Source: Rhodococcus wratislaviensis (GTDB lineage Bacteria; Actinomycetota; Actinomycetes; Mycobacteriales; Mycobacteriaceae). From it: DNA of 64,000 bases. The notes beneath the pieces were generated by a model. The model saw only the letters and a list, made by a program, of their open reading frames with translations, did not search any database and was not told the DNA's origin. The stretch is from positions 90,900-154,899 of the forward strand of contig NZ_UAUI01000008.1 in assembly GCF_900455735.1 (NCBI RefSeq). The letters run 5' to 3'. Positions within the stretch are counted from its first letter, which is position 1, and each line of letters starts with the position of its first letter. The position numbers were made by a program, and so were the translations under genes. This document shows positions 18,366 through 26,952 of the stretch, piece by piece.

Positions 18366-19342
18366 CCGCCGGCGACGACGTCGGCACCGTTCGCCGTGAC
18401 CTCGGTGCGTGCGCGCGTGCGCTGGGCGAGGATTCGACCCCTCGGGAGACCATCCGCACGGCGTCGGGTCTCGGTCTGCGGCACGTGGAGTTCGCTTCTC
18501 CGTTCGCGATTTCGTCCACACTCGATCCGGCCGTCTTTCGGGCACTTGCCGACTACGGGCGTTCCCTCGGCGTTCGGCTGAGCTGCGCGCTGGGAACGGT
18601 GTCCGCCGGGCATGCCGAGCGGACCACACGATTCCGTGAAGCGGGGCGGGGCGATCTGGTGGCGGGATTGAGCCAGGCGTTGACGGCTATCGGTGAACTC
18701 GGCACCGACTACGTCCAGGTCGTCGTGGGGACGCTGGACGACCGCTATGACGCGTCGTTCGTGTGGCCGGAGCAACTCGACGCCACGGCGCAGTTGTATC
18801 GAAACCTGTCCCCGGTGCTCACCGACCTGGGCCTGAAGCTCGCGGTCAAGACGCACGAGGAGATCACGTCACACGAAATTCTCGCGCTCATCGAGGCCGT
18901 CGGCTCCGATCATCTGGCGGTGGCTCTCGATCCGGTCAATTTGCCGGTGCGAGTCGAGGATCCGGAGCTGGCGACCGCCCGGCTCGCACCGCACGTTGCC
19001 CGGATTCACTACGACGACGCGTGGATCACCTTCACCGGTCGCGGTCTCGCGCGACGGTTGTGCCCGGGCGGTGAGGGCGACATCGACTGGGGAGCGATCT
19101 TCCGCATCCTCGACGGCACAGGATCCGGCGCCCCGGTCCTGATCGACCTGCACCGCGGAGAGTTCGAGATGCCGGTGTGTGACGAACGGTGGCTGCTGCA
19201 GAACAGCGACGTCTCACTGAGGGAACTCTCGATCCTGTCGGCCAGGGCGCGGCCCGACCGGCCTCCGGTGATGGCCGCGGCGCCGCGACTGCACGCTGCA
19301 CTGTCCGAACTGGCGACGATGACGCGCGGGACGGCGGCATGA
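18362..19342 (+). CDS. Xylose-isomerase-like TIM-barrel protein 2, paralogue with altered metal site
   Basis: This encodes 326 residues from a GTG overlapping the previous stop. It aligns along its length with the protein at 17256: THEEITSHEILALIEAVGSD against THEEITSFELVRLVEAVGSD. Expected ligand positions differ: the first Glu is Lys (AVKTHEE), FDTAN has become LDPVN, and HIKD has become HYDD. It may therefore use another chemistry, or form a heteromer with the first copy. It overlaps the following amidohydrolase by 4 bp (ATGA). Confidence 0.8.
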   Translation: MTAGDDVGTVRRDLGACARALGEDSTPRETIRTASGLGLRHVEFASPFAISSTLDPAVFRALADYGRSLGVRLSCALGTVSAGHAERTTRFREAGRGDLVAGLSQALTAIGELGTDYVQVVVGTLDDRYDASFVWPEQLDATAQLYRNLSPVLTDLGLKLAVKTHEEITSHEILALIEAVGSDHLAVALDPVNLPVRVEDPELATARLAPHVARIHYDDAWITFTGRGLARRLCPGGEGDIDWGAIFRILDGTGSGAPVLIDLHRGEFEMPVCDERWLLQNSDVSLRELSILSARARPDRPPVMAAAPRLHAALSELATMTRGTAA

Positions 19343-20802
19343 CCGCGACGTTGTTGCACGGAGCCACCGTCGTGACGGTGGACCGTGAACGCCGGATCAT
19401 CGACGACGGCGCCGTCCTGATCGACGGCGGGCTCATCAGTGCGGTCGGTGCCGGCCACGCGCTCCTCGCCGTCACGGATCCGTCCGTCCGCCGAATCGAC
19501 TGCCGGGGCAAGCTGGTGATTCCCGGTCTCGTCGACGCCCACGGTCACGCCGGCCACTCGCTGATCAAGACACTGGGATGCGACAGCCCGACGTTCTGGA
19601 TGCGAACCGTCACACCGGCCTACTTCCACGCCACGACACCGGAGTACTGGTATCACGACGGACTCGTGTCCGCGCTCGAGCGCGTCCGCGCCGGAGTGAC
19701 GTGCGGCGTCAGCGTCATGGGATCACGCCCCCGCAGTGACGATCCCGAGATCTCACTGGCTCACGCACGCGCCTACCGGGAGGTCGGATTACGCGACGTC
19801 GTGTGTGTCGGGCCGGCGGGTTTGCCGCTGCCCCACGCAGTCACGCAGTGGTCCGGCGGGGTACCCCGTCGACGCGAGGTCGGATTCGACGAGTTGCTGT
19901 CCGGCGCGGAATCGGTGATCGAGACGGTGAACGGCTACGAGGGCGATCTCACGTCGGTGTTCCTGACCCCTTTCACGATCGTCCCCTCGGTCGATCCGTC
20001 CCACCCGTCGCGACCCGACGTCGCCACCCATCTCACCGACGACGATCGCTACCAGGCGCGCCGGGTCAGGGAAGCCGCGGAGCGCTGGGGTGTCCGCATC
20101 CACTCGGACGCCTTCGGTGGCATGGTGCGGCTCGCGGCGAAGGACCGGGAGCATGCGCTCCTCGGGCCGGACGTCCACCTGCAGCACTGCACCGGTCTGT
20201 CCGCCGAGGAGGTCGCGATCCTGGCGGAGACCGGGACGTCCGTGGGGCATGCGCCGGGAGGACGGGCGCCGGTACCCCAGATGCTGCAGGCAGGGATCAC
20301 CGTTGCGATCACCACCGACGGGTCGTCGCCGCGGCGTCCCTTCGACCTCCTGCAGGCCGCCCGCGCCGCTCAGGCCGCCAATCAACTTCTCGCCGACGAT
20401 CCCTACCTGCTGCCACCGGGCCGGTTGCTCGAGATGATCACGATCGACGCGGCCGCGGTCCTCGGAATGGCAGACGTCCTCGGATCCATCGAAGTGGGCA
20501 AACGAGCCGATCTGGCGATTCTCGACATGCGCAAGCCGCATCTCGTACCCAACTGGATGCCGGTGCATCGCCTCGTCTACGAGGCGACCGGAGCCGACGT
20601 GCACACCGTGATCGTCGGGGGAACGGTGGTGATGGAAGACCGCGTCGTGTGCGGAGTCGACGAGGCGGCGGCACTGGACGAGGGGGACCGGCACGCCCGA
20701 CTGCTCGTCGAACGCGCCGGCCTGGCGCACCACCTCACCGATCCCGGATGGCGAAGCAACAGGCGTGAATTCGACGAGCCGATCGAGGTGACGGTGCCAT
20801 GA
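19339..20802 (+). CDS. Metal-dependent amidohydrolase (TrzA/SsnA-like), copy 1
   Basis: This encodes 487 residues. It is an amidohydrolase-superfamily enzyme with a small composite beta domain formed by both termini. The HxH motif is DAHGH at residues 68-70; further His ligands lie in IHSDAFGG (about 255) and LQHCTG, and the catalytic Asp in ITTDGSSP (about 330). The pattern resembles cyclic deaminases and chlorohydrolases (guanine deaminase, AtzB, TrzA), which hydrolyse C-N bonds of N-heterocycles. It overlaps both neighbours by 4 bp. The true substrate is unknown. Confidence 0.85.
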   Translation: MTATLLHGATVVTVDRERRIIDDGAVLIDGGLISAVGAGHALLAVTDPSVRRIDCRGKLVIPGLVDAHGHAGHSLIKTLGCDSPTFWMRTVTPAYFHATTPEYWYHDGLVSALERVRAGVTCGVSVMGSRPRSDDPEISLAHARAYREVGLRDVVCVGPAGLPLPHAVTQWSGGVPRRREVGFDELLSGAESVIETVNGYEGDLTSVFLTPFTIVPSVDPSHPSRPDVATHLTDDDRYQARRVREAAERWGVRIHSDAFGGMVRLAAKDREHALLGPDVHLQHCTGLSAEEVAILAETGTSVGHAPGGRAPVPQMLQAGITVAITTDGSSPRRPFDLLQAARAAQAANQLLADDPYLLPPGRLLEMITIDAAAVLGMADVLGSIEVGKRADLAILDMRKPHLVPNWMPVHRLVYEATGADVHTVIVGGTVVMEDRVVCGVDEAAALDEGDRHARLLVERAGLAHHLTDPGWRSNRREFDEPIEVTVP

Positions 20803-22304
20803 CGGAACCGGTGGTCAGGATGACGGCTGCCCACGTCCTGGCCCATCGCGACGGCGATCACGTGCTCGTCTCCGACGGAGAGATCGTCTATCGGGGCGCG
20901 CGGATCCTGCACGCGGGACGGGGATGGGACGGCCCGGTCGACGAGACGATCGACTGCGGCGACGCCCTGATCATGCCGGGATTCATCGACCTCGATGCGC
21001 TGGCCGACATCGACCACGCGTTGCTCGACTCCTGGGCGACACCCGAACTGGCACTCGGGCAGCAGTGGTCGGCCGACTACTTCCGATCGGGGCGACGCGA
21101 TGTGTTCGACGCACCCGAACGTGCCGTCATCCGCGAATATGCTCTGGCGCAGCTTCTTCGGCACGGTGTCACCACCTTCATGCCGATCGCCTCCGAGGCT
21201 CACAGCAGCTGGGCGGAGACCTGTGACGACATGGTCGAGGTCGCGCGGATCGCGGAGCGTCTCGGAATCCGCGGATACCTCGGCCCCGCCTACCGGTCCG
21301 GCGTCAACGTCGTCGACGGTGGACGCCGGTCGGTGCTGTTCGACGAGGAACGGGGCCGAGCCGGGCTCCGGGACGCCGAGCGGTTCCTCGACTATGCCGC
21401 CGACCACGGCGGCGACCTCGTGCACGGCGCCCTCCTGCCCTGCAGGATCGAGACCCTGACCAGGGAACTGATGGCGGCGACCGCTCGGCTGGCGGTTGCC
21501 CGCGACACGGTGGTGCGACTGCACTGCATGCAGGGTGAGGTGGAGTTGGCGCTGCTCGACGAGTGGTACGGGATGCGCCCCGTCGAACTCCTCGAGGCGT
21601 CCGGACTTCTGGAGACGCGCCTGCTGGTGCCCCACGGCATCCATCTCGGCGCGCCGGGCGGCGGTCGCGGTCGGCAGGCGGACCTGCGGCGCCTGGCGGA
21701 GGCGGGTGTCACCATTGTGCATTGCCCGATGACGTCCATTCGGTACGGGGCCGTGCTGGAGTCGTACGACAGCTACCGAACGGCGGGTGTCCACATCGCG
21801 CTGGGAACCGACTCGTTTCCCCCGGACCTCGTCCGCGGAATCGACTACGGCACCAATCTCGCCAAACGGGCCGACGGGTCACTCGCGGCGGGTGCCACAG
21901 CCGACTACATCCGTTCTGCGACGATCGGCGGTGCTCGTGCCCTCGGCCGACCGGATCTGGGTCGGTTGCAGCCCGGAGCGAGTGCCGACTTCATCGTCGT
22001 CGATCTCGCCGACTTCGCCATGGGAGTCCGCGACGATCCGCTCCGCACCCTCACCATGAACGGAACGGCCCGCGACGTCCGCCGAACGGTGGTCGCAGGC
22101 CGCACCGTCATGGCCGACGGCGTCGTACTCGGCGCCGACCAGTCGCGGCTGCAGGCTCACGCGCAGGGTCTGTTCGAACGTATGCGAGCGGCCTACGGCG
22201 AACGCGACCACCGGCGCAGACTGCCGGCCGAACTCTTCCCGCCGACCTTCCCCGACATCACGAAAACCACGACACCGAAGAGGTATTCGCATGATCAATC
22301 CTGA
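20799..22304 (+). CDS. Amidohydrolase-superfamily protein, copy 2, without the HxH motif
   Basis: This encodes 501 residues. It has the same overall architecture as the preceding gene, with MPGFIDLDALADIDHALL where the first strand should end in HxH, so DLD replaces the metal-binding pair (residues 64-66). Later motifs remain: VRLHCMQGEVE, VPHGIHLG, VHCPMTS, and ALGTDSFPPDL with the catalytic-type Asp. It may bind a single metal in another way, as some superfamily members do, or have a different reaction. Its last 14 bases overlap the next gene. Confidence 0.82.
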   Translation: MTEPVVRMTAAHVLAHRDGDHVLVSDGEIVYRGARILHAGRGWDGPVDETIDCGDALIMPGFIDLDALADIDHALLDSWATPELALGQQWSADYFRSGRRDVFDAPERAVIREYALAQLLRHGVTTFMPIASEAHSSWAETCDDMVEVARIAERLGIRGYLGPAYRSGVNVVDGGRRSVLFDEERGRAGLRDAERFLDYAADHGGDLVHGALLPCRIETLTRELMAATARLAVARDTVVRLHCMQGEVELALLDEWYGMRPVELLEASGLLETRLLVPHGIHLGAPGGGRGRQADLRRLAEAGVTIVHCPMTSIRYGAVLESYDSYRTAGVHIALGTDSFPPDLVRGIDYGTNLAKRADGSLAAGATADYIRSATIGGARALGRPDLGRLQPGASADFIVVDLADFAMGVRDDPLRTLTMNGTARDVRRTVVAGRTVMADGVVLGADQSRLQAHAQGLFERMRAAYGERDHRRRLPAELFPPTFPDITKTTTPKRYSHDQS

Positions 22305-23589
22305 GCGCTCGCACCTCGTCGAAGGCAGTCACTGGGTGAGTCCCTTCAACTTCGACGCCACCGTCCAGGCGCAGTACGACTGGCCTTCACCGTTCGCGCT
22401 GATCGACAGCACACTGCGGAAGACGCTGTTCACCGCAGGCGCAACCACATCGATGGACGGATTCGTGCGGATCGCCGCGGCGCTCGGTGCGGCGGGGGTC
22501 CGGGAGGAAAGCATCAACATCAACTGGGGTGGCGGAGCGTCACCGATGCCGCGCGAAGCGGCACTCGTTCAAGCCGTCGCCGCCCGGGACTTCGGATTCC
22601 GGCTCAACGTGTACGCCGACACCCTGCTGTCGGACGGAGAGAACTACCAGCAGGTCGGCATGACGGAAACCGTCGATCAACTGCACGAGTGGGGAGTGCG
22701 CACGTTCGCACCGGGCATCGTCCCGGCGCCCTCGGCCGCCGCCCGGTCACGTCAGTTCCGGGATCTAGAGAGGTTCTTCGAGTACCTGCGTGAGCTGGGC
22801 TGCGACGCCACGATCACGCTCGCCAACGTGGGCCGCCGCGACTTCGACGATCTGGTGGCAGCCTGCAACGTCGCCGTCGAACTCGGTGCGCGGCGCCTCG
22901 ACCTGATGGACTCGACGAGCAGTCTCGGCCCGGAGGCGATGAAACTGTTCGTCCGCACGTTCCGGGAGCGCCTGGTCGAGGACGTGCCGATCACGATGCA
23001 CGTGCACGACGACTTCGGACTCGGCACCGCCACGGCCATCGCGGCCGCGACGGCAGGCGCGAGCCCCGACGTATCGGTGTCCGGAATGTCCTACCGCGCC
23101 GGCTTCGCCGCGCTGGAGGAGGTGGTCCTCGGTCTCGAAGTTCTCTACGGCGTCGACACCGGGATCCACGTCGAACAGCTGACCTCCCTGGCGCAACTCG
23201 TCGCGTCCGAGAGTTCGGTGGGGCTGCCGCCGCTCAAGCCGGTGGTCGGAGGATATGCCCATCTCAAGCACATGCCCGGTGACGTCATCGCTGCGATCAC
23301 CGGGGGACCCGACGTGTTCCCGCCCGTCTCGTCGTGCGTGAGCCCCGCCGTGGTGGGCGGTCGGCAGGAATGGGTATGGGACAGTCTCACCACCGACCGT
23401 ATGGCCGAGGTGCTCCTGCAGTCACTCGGGCTCGAAGCCGACGCGGAGGAGATCGCGATCGTCCGCACCGCCCTGGACGACGCGGTGGCGGCGGTGACGT
23501 CCTATCCACGGTGGCTGACCTCCGGGGAGGCGTCCCGGGTGGCGGAAGAAAGCCTCGCACTGTATCGGCGTGCGAGCGCCCATGCCTGA
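22291..23589 (+). CDS. DRE-TIM metallolyase family enzyme (HMG-CoA lyase/homocitrate-synthase-like)
   Basis: This encodes 432 residues. The family motif LIDSTLRKTLFTAG at residues 37-50 replaces the canonical DTTLRDGxQ: the Asp and Arg stay, but the second Asp is lost to Lys. The second metal motif is MHVHDDFGLGTA (about residue 235), equivalent to HxHND of isopropylmalate and homocitrate synthases; HDD is a variant of HND. Members either condense acyl-CoA with an oxoacid or split C-C bonds. In this operon a lyase step releasing a CoA-compatible fragment would make sense, but this is inference. Confidence 0.8.
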   Translation: MINPERSHLVEGSHWVSPFNFDATVQAQYDWPSPFALIDSTLRKTLFTAGATTSMDGFVRIAAALGAAGVREESININWGGGASPMPREAALVQAVAARDFGFRLNVYADTLLSDGENYQQVGMTETVDQLHEWGVRTFAPGIVPAPSAAARSRQFRDLERFFEYLRELGCDATITLANVGRRDFDDLVAACNVAVELGARRLDLMDSTSSLGPEAMKLFVRTFRERLVEDVPITMHVHDDFGLGTATAIAAATAGASPDVSVSGMSYRAGFAALEEVVLGLEVLYGVDTGIHVEQLTSLAQLVASESSVGLPPLKPVVGGYAHLKHMPGDVIAAITGGPDVFPPVSSCVSPAVVGGRQEWVWDSLTTDRMAEVLLQSLGLEADAEEIAIVRTALDDAVAAVTSYPRWLTSGEASRVAEESLALYRRASAHA

Positions 23590-24088
23590 CACTGCCGTTG
23601 TCACGCTCAATGCCCTGGACGAGTCCGCTCTGGAGAACGAGCTGCTGATCTGTACGCCGTCGCGGACCTGGGCCACCGCGGTGCTGTCCGCACGCCCGTA
23701 CGCCGACCGAGAGGACCTTCTCGCAGCAGCCGCGGACGCATGGCGGTCCCTGACGCCCGCAGACGTCGCGACGGCGCTGGCGAACTACCTTCCGCTCTCG
23801 GACCCTCCCGACTCGGCCCATGCCGCCGCCGAGCACGGTGCACTCGTCGCCAGTTCGGCCGGAAGACTCACCGTCCTACGCGAGCGGGAGTCCCGGTATC
23901 GCGCCCGGTTCGGCTTTCCCGTGGTCATCGCGGCGAAGGGGCTCACACTGGAGCACATCCTGGCGGAGATCGATCGGAGACTGACCAACGACCGAGCCGA
24001 CGAATTGGTTCTCGCCGCAGGTCACATGGTCGCGATCGGAGAGGGGAGGATCGCGACGTTGATCGCGAGGTGTGAAGGGCCGGGGTGA
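23582..24088 (+). CDS. OHCU-decarboxylase-like protein lacking the HPxIG motif
   Basis: This encodes 168 residues; the ATG at 23582 overlaps the previous stop. The fold of 2-oxo-4-hydroxy-4-carboxy-5-ureidoimidazoline decarboxylase (uric acid pathway) is indicated by SRTWATAVLSARPYADREDLL, cited as SRTW and ARPY, by RYRARFGFPVVIAAKG and RLTNDRADEL. The family's catalytic His normally lies in HPRIG before an EQ pair. Here that segment reads ANYLPLSD followed by AEHGAL, so the His is missing while the Glu remains. A different decarboxylation or a non-catalytic role is likely. Confidence 0.75.
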   Translation: MPDTAVVTLNALDESALENELLICTPSRTWATAVLSARPYADREDLLAAAADAWRSLTPADVATALANYLPLSDPPDSAHAAAEHGALVASSAGRLTVLRERESRYRARFGFPVVIAAKGLTLEHILAEIDRRLTNDRADELVLAAGHMVAIGEGRIATLIARCEGPG

Positions 24089-24107
24089 CTGCGATACATT
24101 CGAGCCG

Positions 24108-24539
24108 ATGATCAGGACTGTCGAAGCGAGCACCCGGGCGCCGGCCGGCCGGTGGGACGACAGCTTCCACGCAGCGGCCGCCGTCCTGGAGGCATTCGGG
24201 CACGACACGTCGCAGGCCGGCGGGTGCGTGGCGGTGGTGTCGACGGATCTCGGGGTCTGGGTGTTCGAAGGTGACCCGAGGTCGACGGTCGATGCGTTCG
24301 TCCACGCCGTGGAACGGGCGATCGTCGCCGGTGGGCAGGCGTTCGTGTTGGGATGCGCCCGGGTGACCGGGGCGGATCAGCGGGTCGTCCGGACTCTCCG
24401 GGTTCCCGGCGGCGACAGGATGGCGGCAGCCGCAGCACTGGCGCGTGAACTCGTCGGCGACCCGCAGGCGACAGTCAGAACAGCACCGGGTCGTCGAAAC
24501 CCGGAGCGTGTTCGAGGGCCAGCAGTTCGCGCTTGGTGA
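24108..24539 (+). CDS. Hypothetical protein at the end of the catabolic operon
   Basis: This is a 143-residue frame starting MIRTVEAST, 19 bp after the decarboxylase-like gene. A mixed alpha/beta pattern is visible (VAVVSTDLGVWVFEG, AFVHAVERAIVAGG), but I recognise no family. Its last 65 bases run into the oppositely oriented methyltransferase gene, so the C-terminal 20 residues are doubtful, and the whole gene could be spurious. Confidence 0.4.
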   Translation: MIRTVEASTRAPAGRWDDSFHAAAAVLEAFGHDTSQAGGCVAVVSTDLGVWVFEGDPRSTVDAFVHAVERAIVAGGQAFVLGCARVTGADQRVVRTLRVPGGDRMAAAAALARELVGDPQATVRTAPGRRNPERVRGPAVRAW

Positions 24540-25011
24540 GGGTGCCGCCACCGGCGGAGAATCCGCCCACCTGCCCGCCGGCGGCGAGGACGCGATGGCA
24601 CGGGATCACGACCGGCAGTGGGTTGCGGCCGAGAGCCTGACCGACGGCCTGCGCGGCCCCCGGCTTGCCGAGTTCCGCCGCGATCTCGCCGTAGGTGAGC
24701 GTGGTGCCCGGGTCGATCGCGCGGGTGAGGTCGTATACGGTGCAGTCGAATTCGGGGACTCCCTCGAAGTCGAGGTCGATCCACCGCAGATCGTCGAGTG
24801 CGCCGCCCAGATGTTCGCGTATTCCGTCGATGGCCCGCTGGACCGGCGCCGGCGGCTGGTGCTCCACCGCATCCGGGAAACAGTGTTCGAGCCGCTGCCG
24901 GGTGGCTTCGGGTGAACCCTCGGGCAGTTGCACGCCCACGATCCCGGCGGCCCGCCACGCGATGGCGCAGGTGCCGAGGGCCGTGTCGAACAGGGCGATT
25001 CCTGTGGTCAC
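24475..25011 (-). CDS. ogt: Methylated-DNA-[protein]-cysteine S-methyltransferase
   Basis: This encodes 178 residues from a GTG start. The suicide active site PCHRV is near residue 142, with the preceding helix TYGEIAAELGKPGAAQAVGQAL, cited in parts TYGEIA and AVGQAL, forming the DNA-binding helix-turn-helix with its arginine finger region (GRNPLPVVIPCHR). It removes alkyl groups from O6-alkylguanine. It appears to be a stand-alone gene divergent from the phosphatase gene. The exact start is uncertain, because further starts lie upstream to 25140. Confidence 0.92.
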   Translation of the reverse strand: MTTGIALFDTALGTCAIAWRAAGIVGVQLPEGSPEATRQRLEHCFPDAVEHQPPAPVQRAIDGIREHLGGALDDLRWIDLDFEGVPEFDCTVYDLTRAIDPGTTLTYGEIAAELGKPGAAQAVGQALGRNPLPVVIPCHRVLAAGGQVGGFSAGGGTLTKRELLALEHAPGFDDPVLF

Positions 25012-25100
25012 CAATCCAGTATGCCTCCCACATCCGACGTTCACCTTCCGTTGACCACGGTTGGACATCCTCGAAGCTCGCCGACCGAGGAGATGTTTTC

Positions 25101-26639
25101 GTGTATCTGTCCCGCCGTACGCTGCTTCGCTCCACCGCACTCGGGTTGCTGGCCGTGCCCGCCGCCGCGTGCTCCGACTCCGGTAGCACGGGTCCGGCGC
25201 TGGTCCGCGAACGACCCACCCTGACGCACGGCGTCGCGGCCGGGGACGTGCGAGCCGACGGTGCGCTCGTCTGGGCGAGGTCCGACCGTCCGGCCACGAT
25301 GATCGTGGAGACCTCGGCCACCGAGTCCTTTACCGACCCGGTGCGATTCGAGGGTGGGCTGCTCACCCCGGACACCGACGGCACCGGCAGGTTGCGGCTG
25401 ACCGGGCTTCCCGCAGGGCAGCAGGTGCACTACCGGGTGACCCTCGAAGGCGACGACGGTGCCACCTCGGAGGCGGTGACGGGCGTCTTCCGCACCGCGC
25501 CGAGCGTGGCAGGCGACATCCGGTTGCAGTGGTCCGGGGACACGGCGGGCCAGGGATACGGAATCAACCCGGACGTCGGGGGAATGCGGGTCTTCGACAC
25601 GATGGCCGCGCGCGACCCGCACCTGTTCCTGCACTCGGGCGACGTCGTGTACGCGGACGGGCCGTTGAAGGAGTCCGTCACACTGCCGGACGGACGCGTG
25701 TGGCGGAACACGGTCAGCGAGGCGAAGAGCGCGGTCGCGCAGACGTTGGACCAGTACCGCGGCCAGTACGCGTACAACCTCACCGACGACAACTACCGCA
25801 GGTTCAATTCTTCGGTGGCGCAGATCGTTCAGTGGGACGACCACGAGACCGTCAACAACTGGTACCCCGGCGAGGTGCTCGACCTCGACGCGTACACGGA
25901 GAAGAACGTGGACGTGCTGGCGCAGAGAGCGTTCCAGGCGTACCACGAATGGCTGCCGGTCGAGCCGGCCGACGCGGTCGACGGCCGGGTGTACCGCAAG
26001 ATCGGATACGGCCCACTGCTGGATGTCTTCGTCCTCGACATGCGCACCTACAAGGACGCGAACGGGGTCAACACCGGTGCGGCCGGGCAGATTCTCGGTG
26101 CGGCCCAGAAGGAGTGGCTGATCCGGGAACTAGGTGCGTCCACGGCGACGTGGAAGATCATCGCCAACGACCTCCCGCTCGGGGTGGTGGTCCCGGACGG
26201 CGACACCGCGTTCGAGGGTGTCGCGAACGGGGAGCCCGGTCCGCCGTCGGGCCGGGAATCCGAGATCGCCCAGGTGCTGTCGGCGATCAAGGCGGGGCGG
26301 ATCACCGGGACGGTGTGGCTCACCGCGGACGTGCACTACACGGCCGCGCACCGGTACTCGCCCGACCGCGCCGTGTACAAGGATTTCGACGAGTTCTGGG
26401 AGTTCGTCTCCGGTCCACTCAACGCAGGCGGCTTCGGTCCCAACGACCTCGACGCCACGTTCGGTCCCGAGGCCGTGTTCGTGCACGCGCCGCCCGCACC
26501 CAACTCGTCGCCGCTCGACGGATACCAGCACTTCGGTGAGGTGTTCATCGACGGGCAGACGTCGGAGATGCGGGTGGACCTCCTCGACGCGGCCGGGACG
26601 GTGCTGTTCAGTCAGCTGCTGCCGCCGCCCGCGCGCTGA
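25101..26639 (+). CDS. phoD: Secreted PhoD-type alkaline phosphatase/phosphodiesterase (Tat lipoprotein)
   Basis: This encodes 512 residues. The GTG at 25101 starts a twin-arginine signal (SRRTLLRS) followed by a lipobox-like AAACS, so export is by Tat with possible lipidation. A fibronectin-like N-terminal PhoD_N domain (THGVAAGDVRADGALVWAR in part) precedes the metallophosphatase domain. Metal-site blocks are SGDTAGQGYG, HSGDVVYADG, QWDDHETVNNW and LTADVHYTAAHRY. PhoD enzymes use Ca2+ and Fe3+ to hydrolyse phosphomono- and diesters and usually respond to phosphate starvation. A Pho box was not identified. Confidence 0.92.
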   Translation: MYLSRRTLLRSTALGLLAVPAAACSDSGSTGPALVRERPTLTHGVAAGDVRADGALVWARSDRPATMIVETSATESFTDPVRFEGGLLTPDTDGTGRLRLTGLPAGQQVHYRVTLEGDDGATSEAVTGVFRTAPSVAGDIRLQWSGDTAGQGYGINPDVGGMRVFDTMAARDPHLFLHSGDVVYADGPLKESVTLPDGRVWRNTVSEAKSAVAQTLDQYRGQYAYNLTDDNYRRFNSSVAQIVQWDDHETVNNWYPGEVLDLDAYTEKNVDVLAQRAFQAYHEWLPVEPADAVDGRVYRKIGYGPLLDVFVLDMRTYKDANGVNTGAAGQILGAAQKEWLIRELGASTATWKIIANDLPLGVVVPDGDTAFEGVANGEPGPPSGRESEIAQVLSAIKAGRITGTVWLTADVHYTAAHRYSPDRAVYKDFDEFWEFVSGPLNAGGFGPNDLDATFGPEAVFVHAPPAPNSSPLDGYQHFGEVFIDGQTSEMRVDLLDAAGTVLFSQLLPPPAR

Positions 26640-26890
26640 CCCCCACGTGAGTGCGAAAGTGTGCCCCCGCACACTTTCGCACTCACATGGGGGGAGGTCC
26701 AGTCAGCAGAATCTGGACTGCTCGACCTGCTGCTCGGGTCCGGTGGCTCCTCATGGAAAATCCCGCCGAGAGGGGCGCCGATCCGGAACTGCTCGAGGCG
26801 AAAAACGCCCTTACCTCCTTCTTTTGGGCCGTAGTGCGCAACCGCTGCGGCCAGGAGAACCATGCACGCGAGAGTGATCAGTGTTGTCAT
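26612..26890 (-). CDS. Small single-helix membrane protein, C-terminus running into a palindrome
   Basis: This is a 92-residue frame starting MTTLITLACM, with one transmembrane segment (about residues 3-18) and a basic linker (GPKEGGKGVFRLEQFR). The last third is Ser/Asp/Pro-rich, then reads through palindrome C and ends 28 bases inside the phosphatase gene, so the original C-terminus was probably shorter. It is divergent from the MocR gene at 26953; MocR regulators often control an adjacent membrane protein. Function unknown. Confidence 0.55.
   Translation of the reverse strand: MTTLITLACMVLLAAAVAHYGPKEGGKGVFRLEQFRIGAPLGGIFHEEPPDPSSRSSSPDSADWTSPHVSAKVCGGTLSHSRGGQRAGGGSS
26641..26692. repeat. 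52-bp palindrome, copy C
   Basis: The 24-bp arms contain GTGAGTGCGAAAGTGTGC and its reverse complement with a CCCC loop and one mismatch. It begins 2 bp after the phosphatase stop and is related to the palindrome at 28439 by the GTGAGT...ACTCAC ends and length. It probably terminates the phosphatase transcript. Confidence 0.85.
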
Positions 26891-26952
26891 GGATTCGAGC
26901 TTCGCCAGAACTGGCTTTGAGTTGAATAGCCAAGAGGTCGATACTGGACCGC

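Noticed and set aside
23582..24088. Reading the operon as ordinary uric acid degradation
   Set aside because: No uricase, 5-hydroxyisourate hydrolase, allantoinase or allantoicase is present, and the decarboxylase-like protein lacks its catalytic motif.
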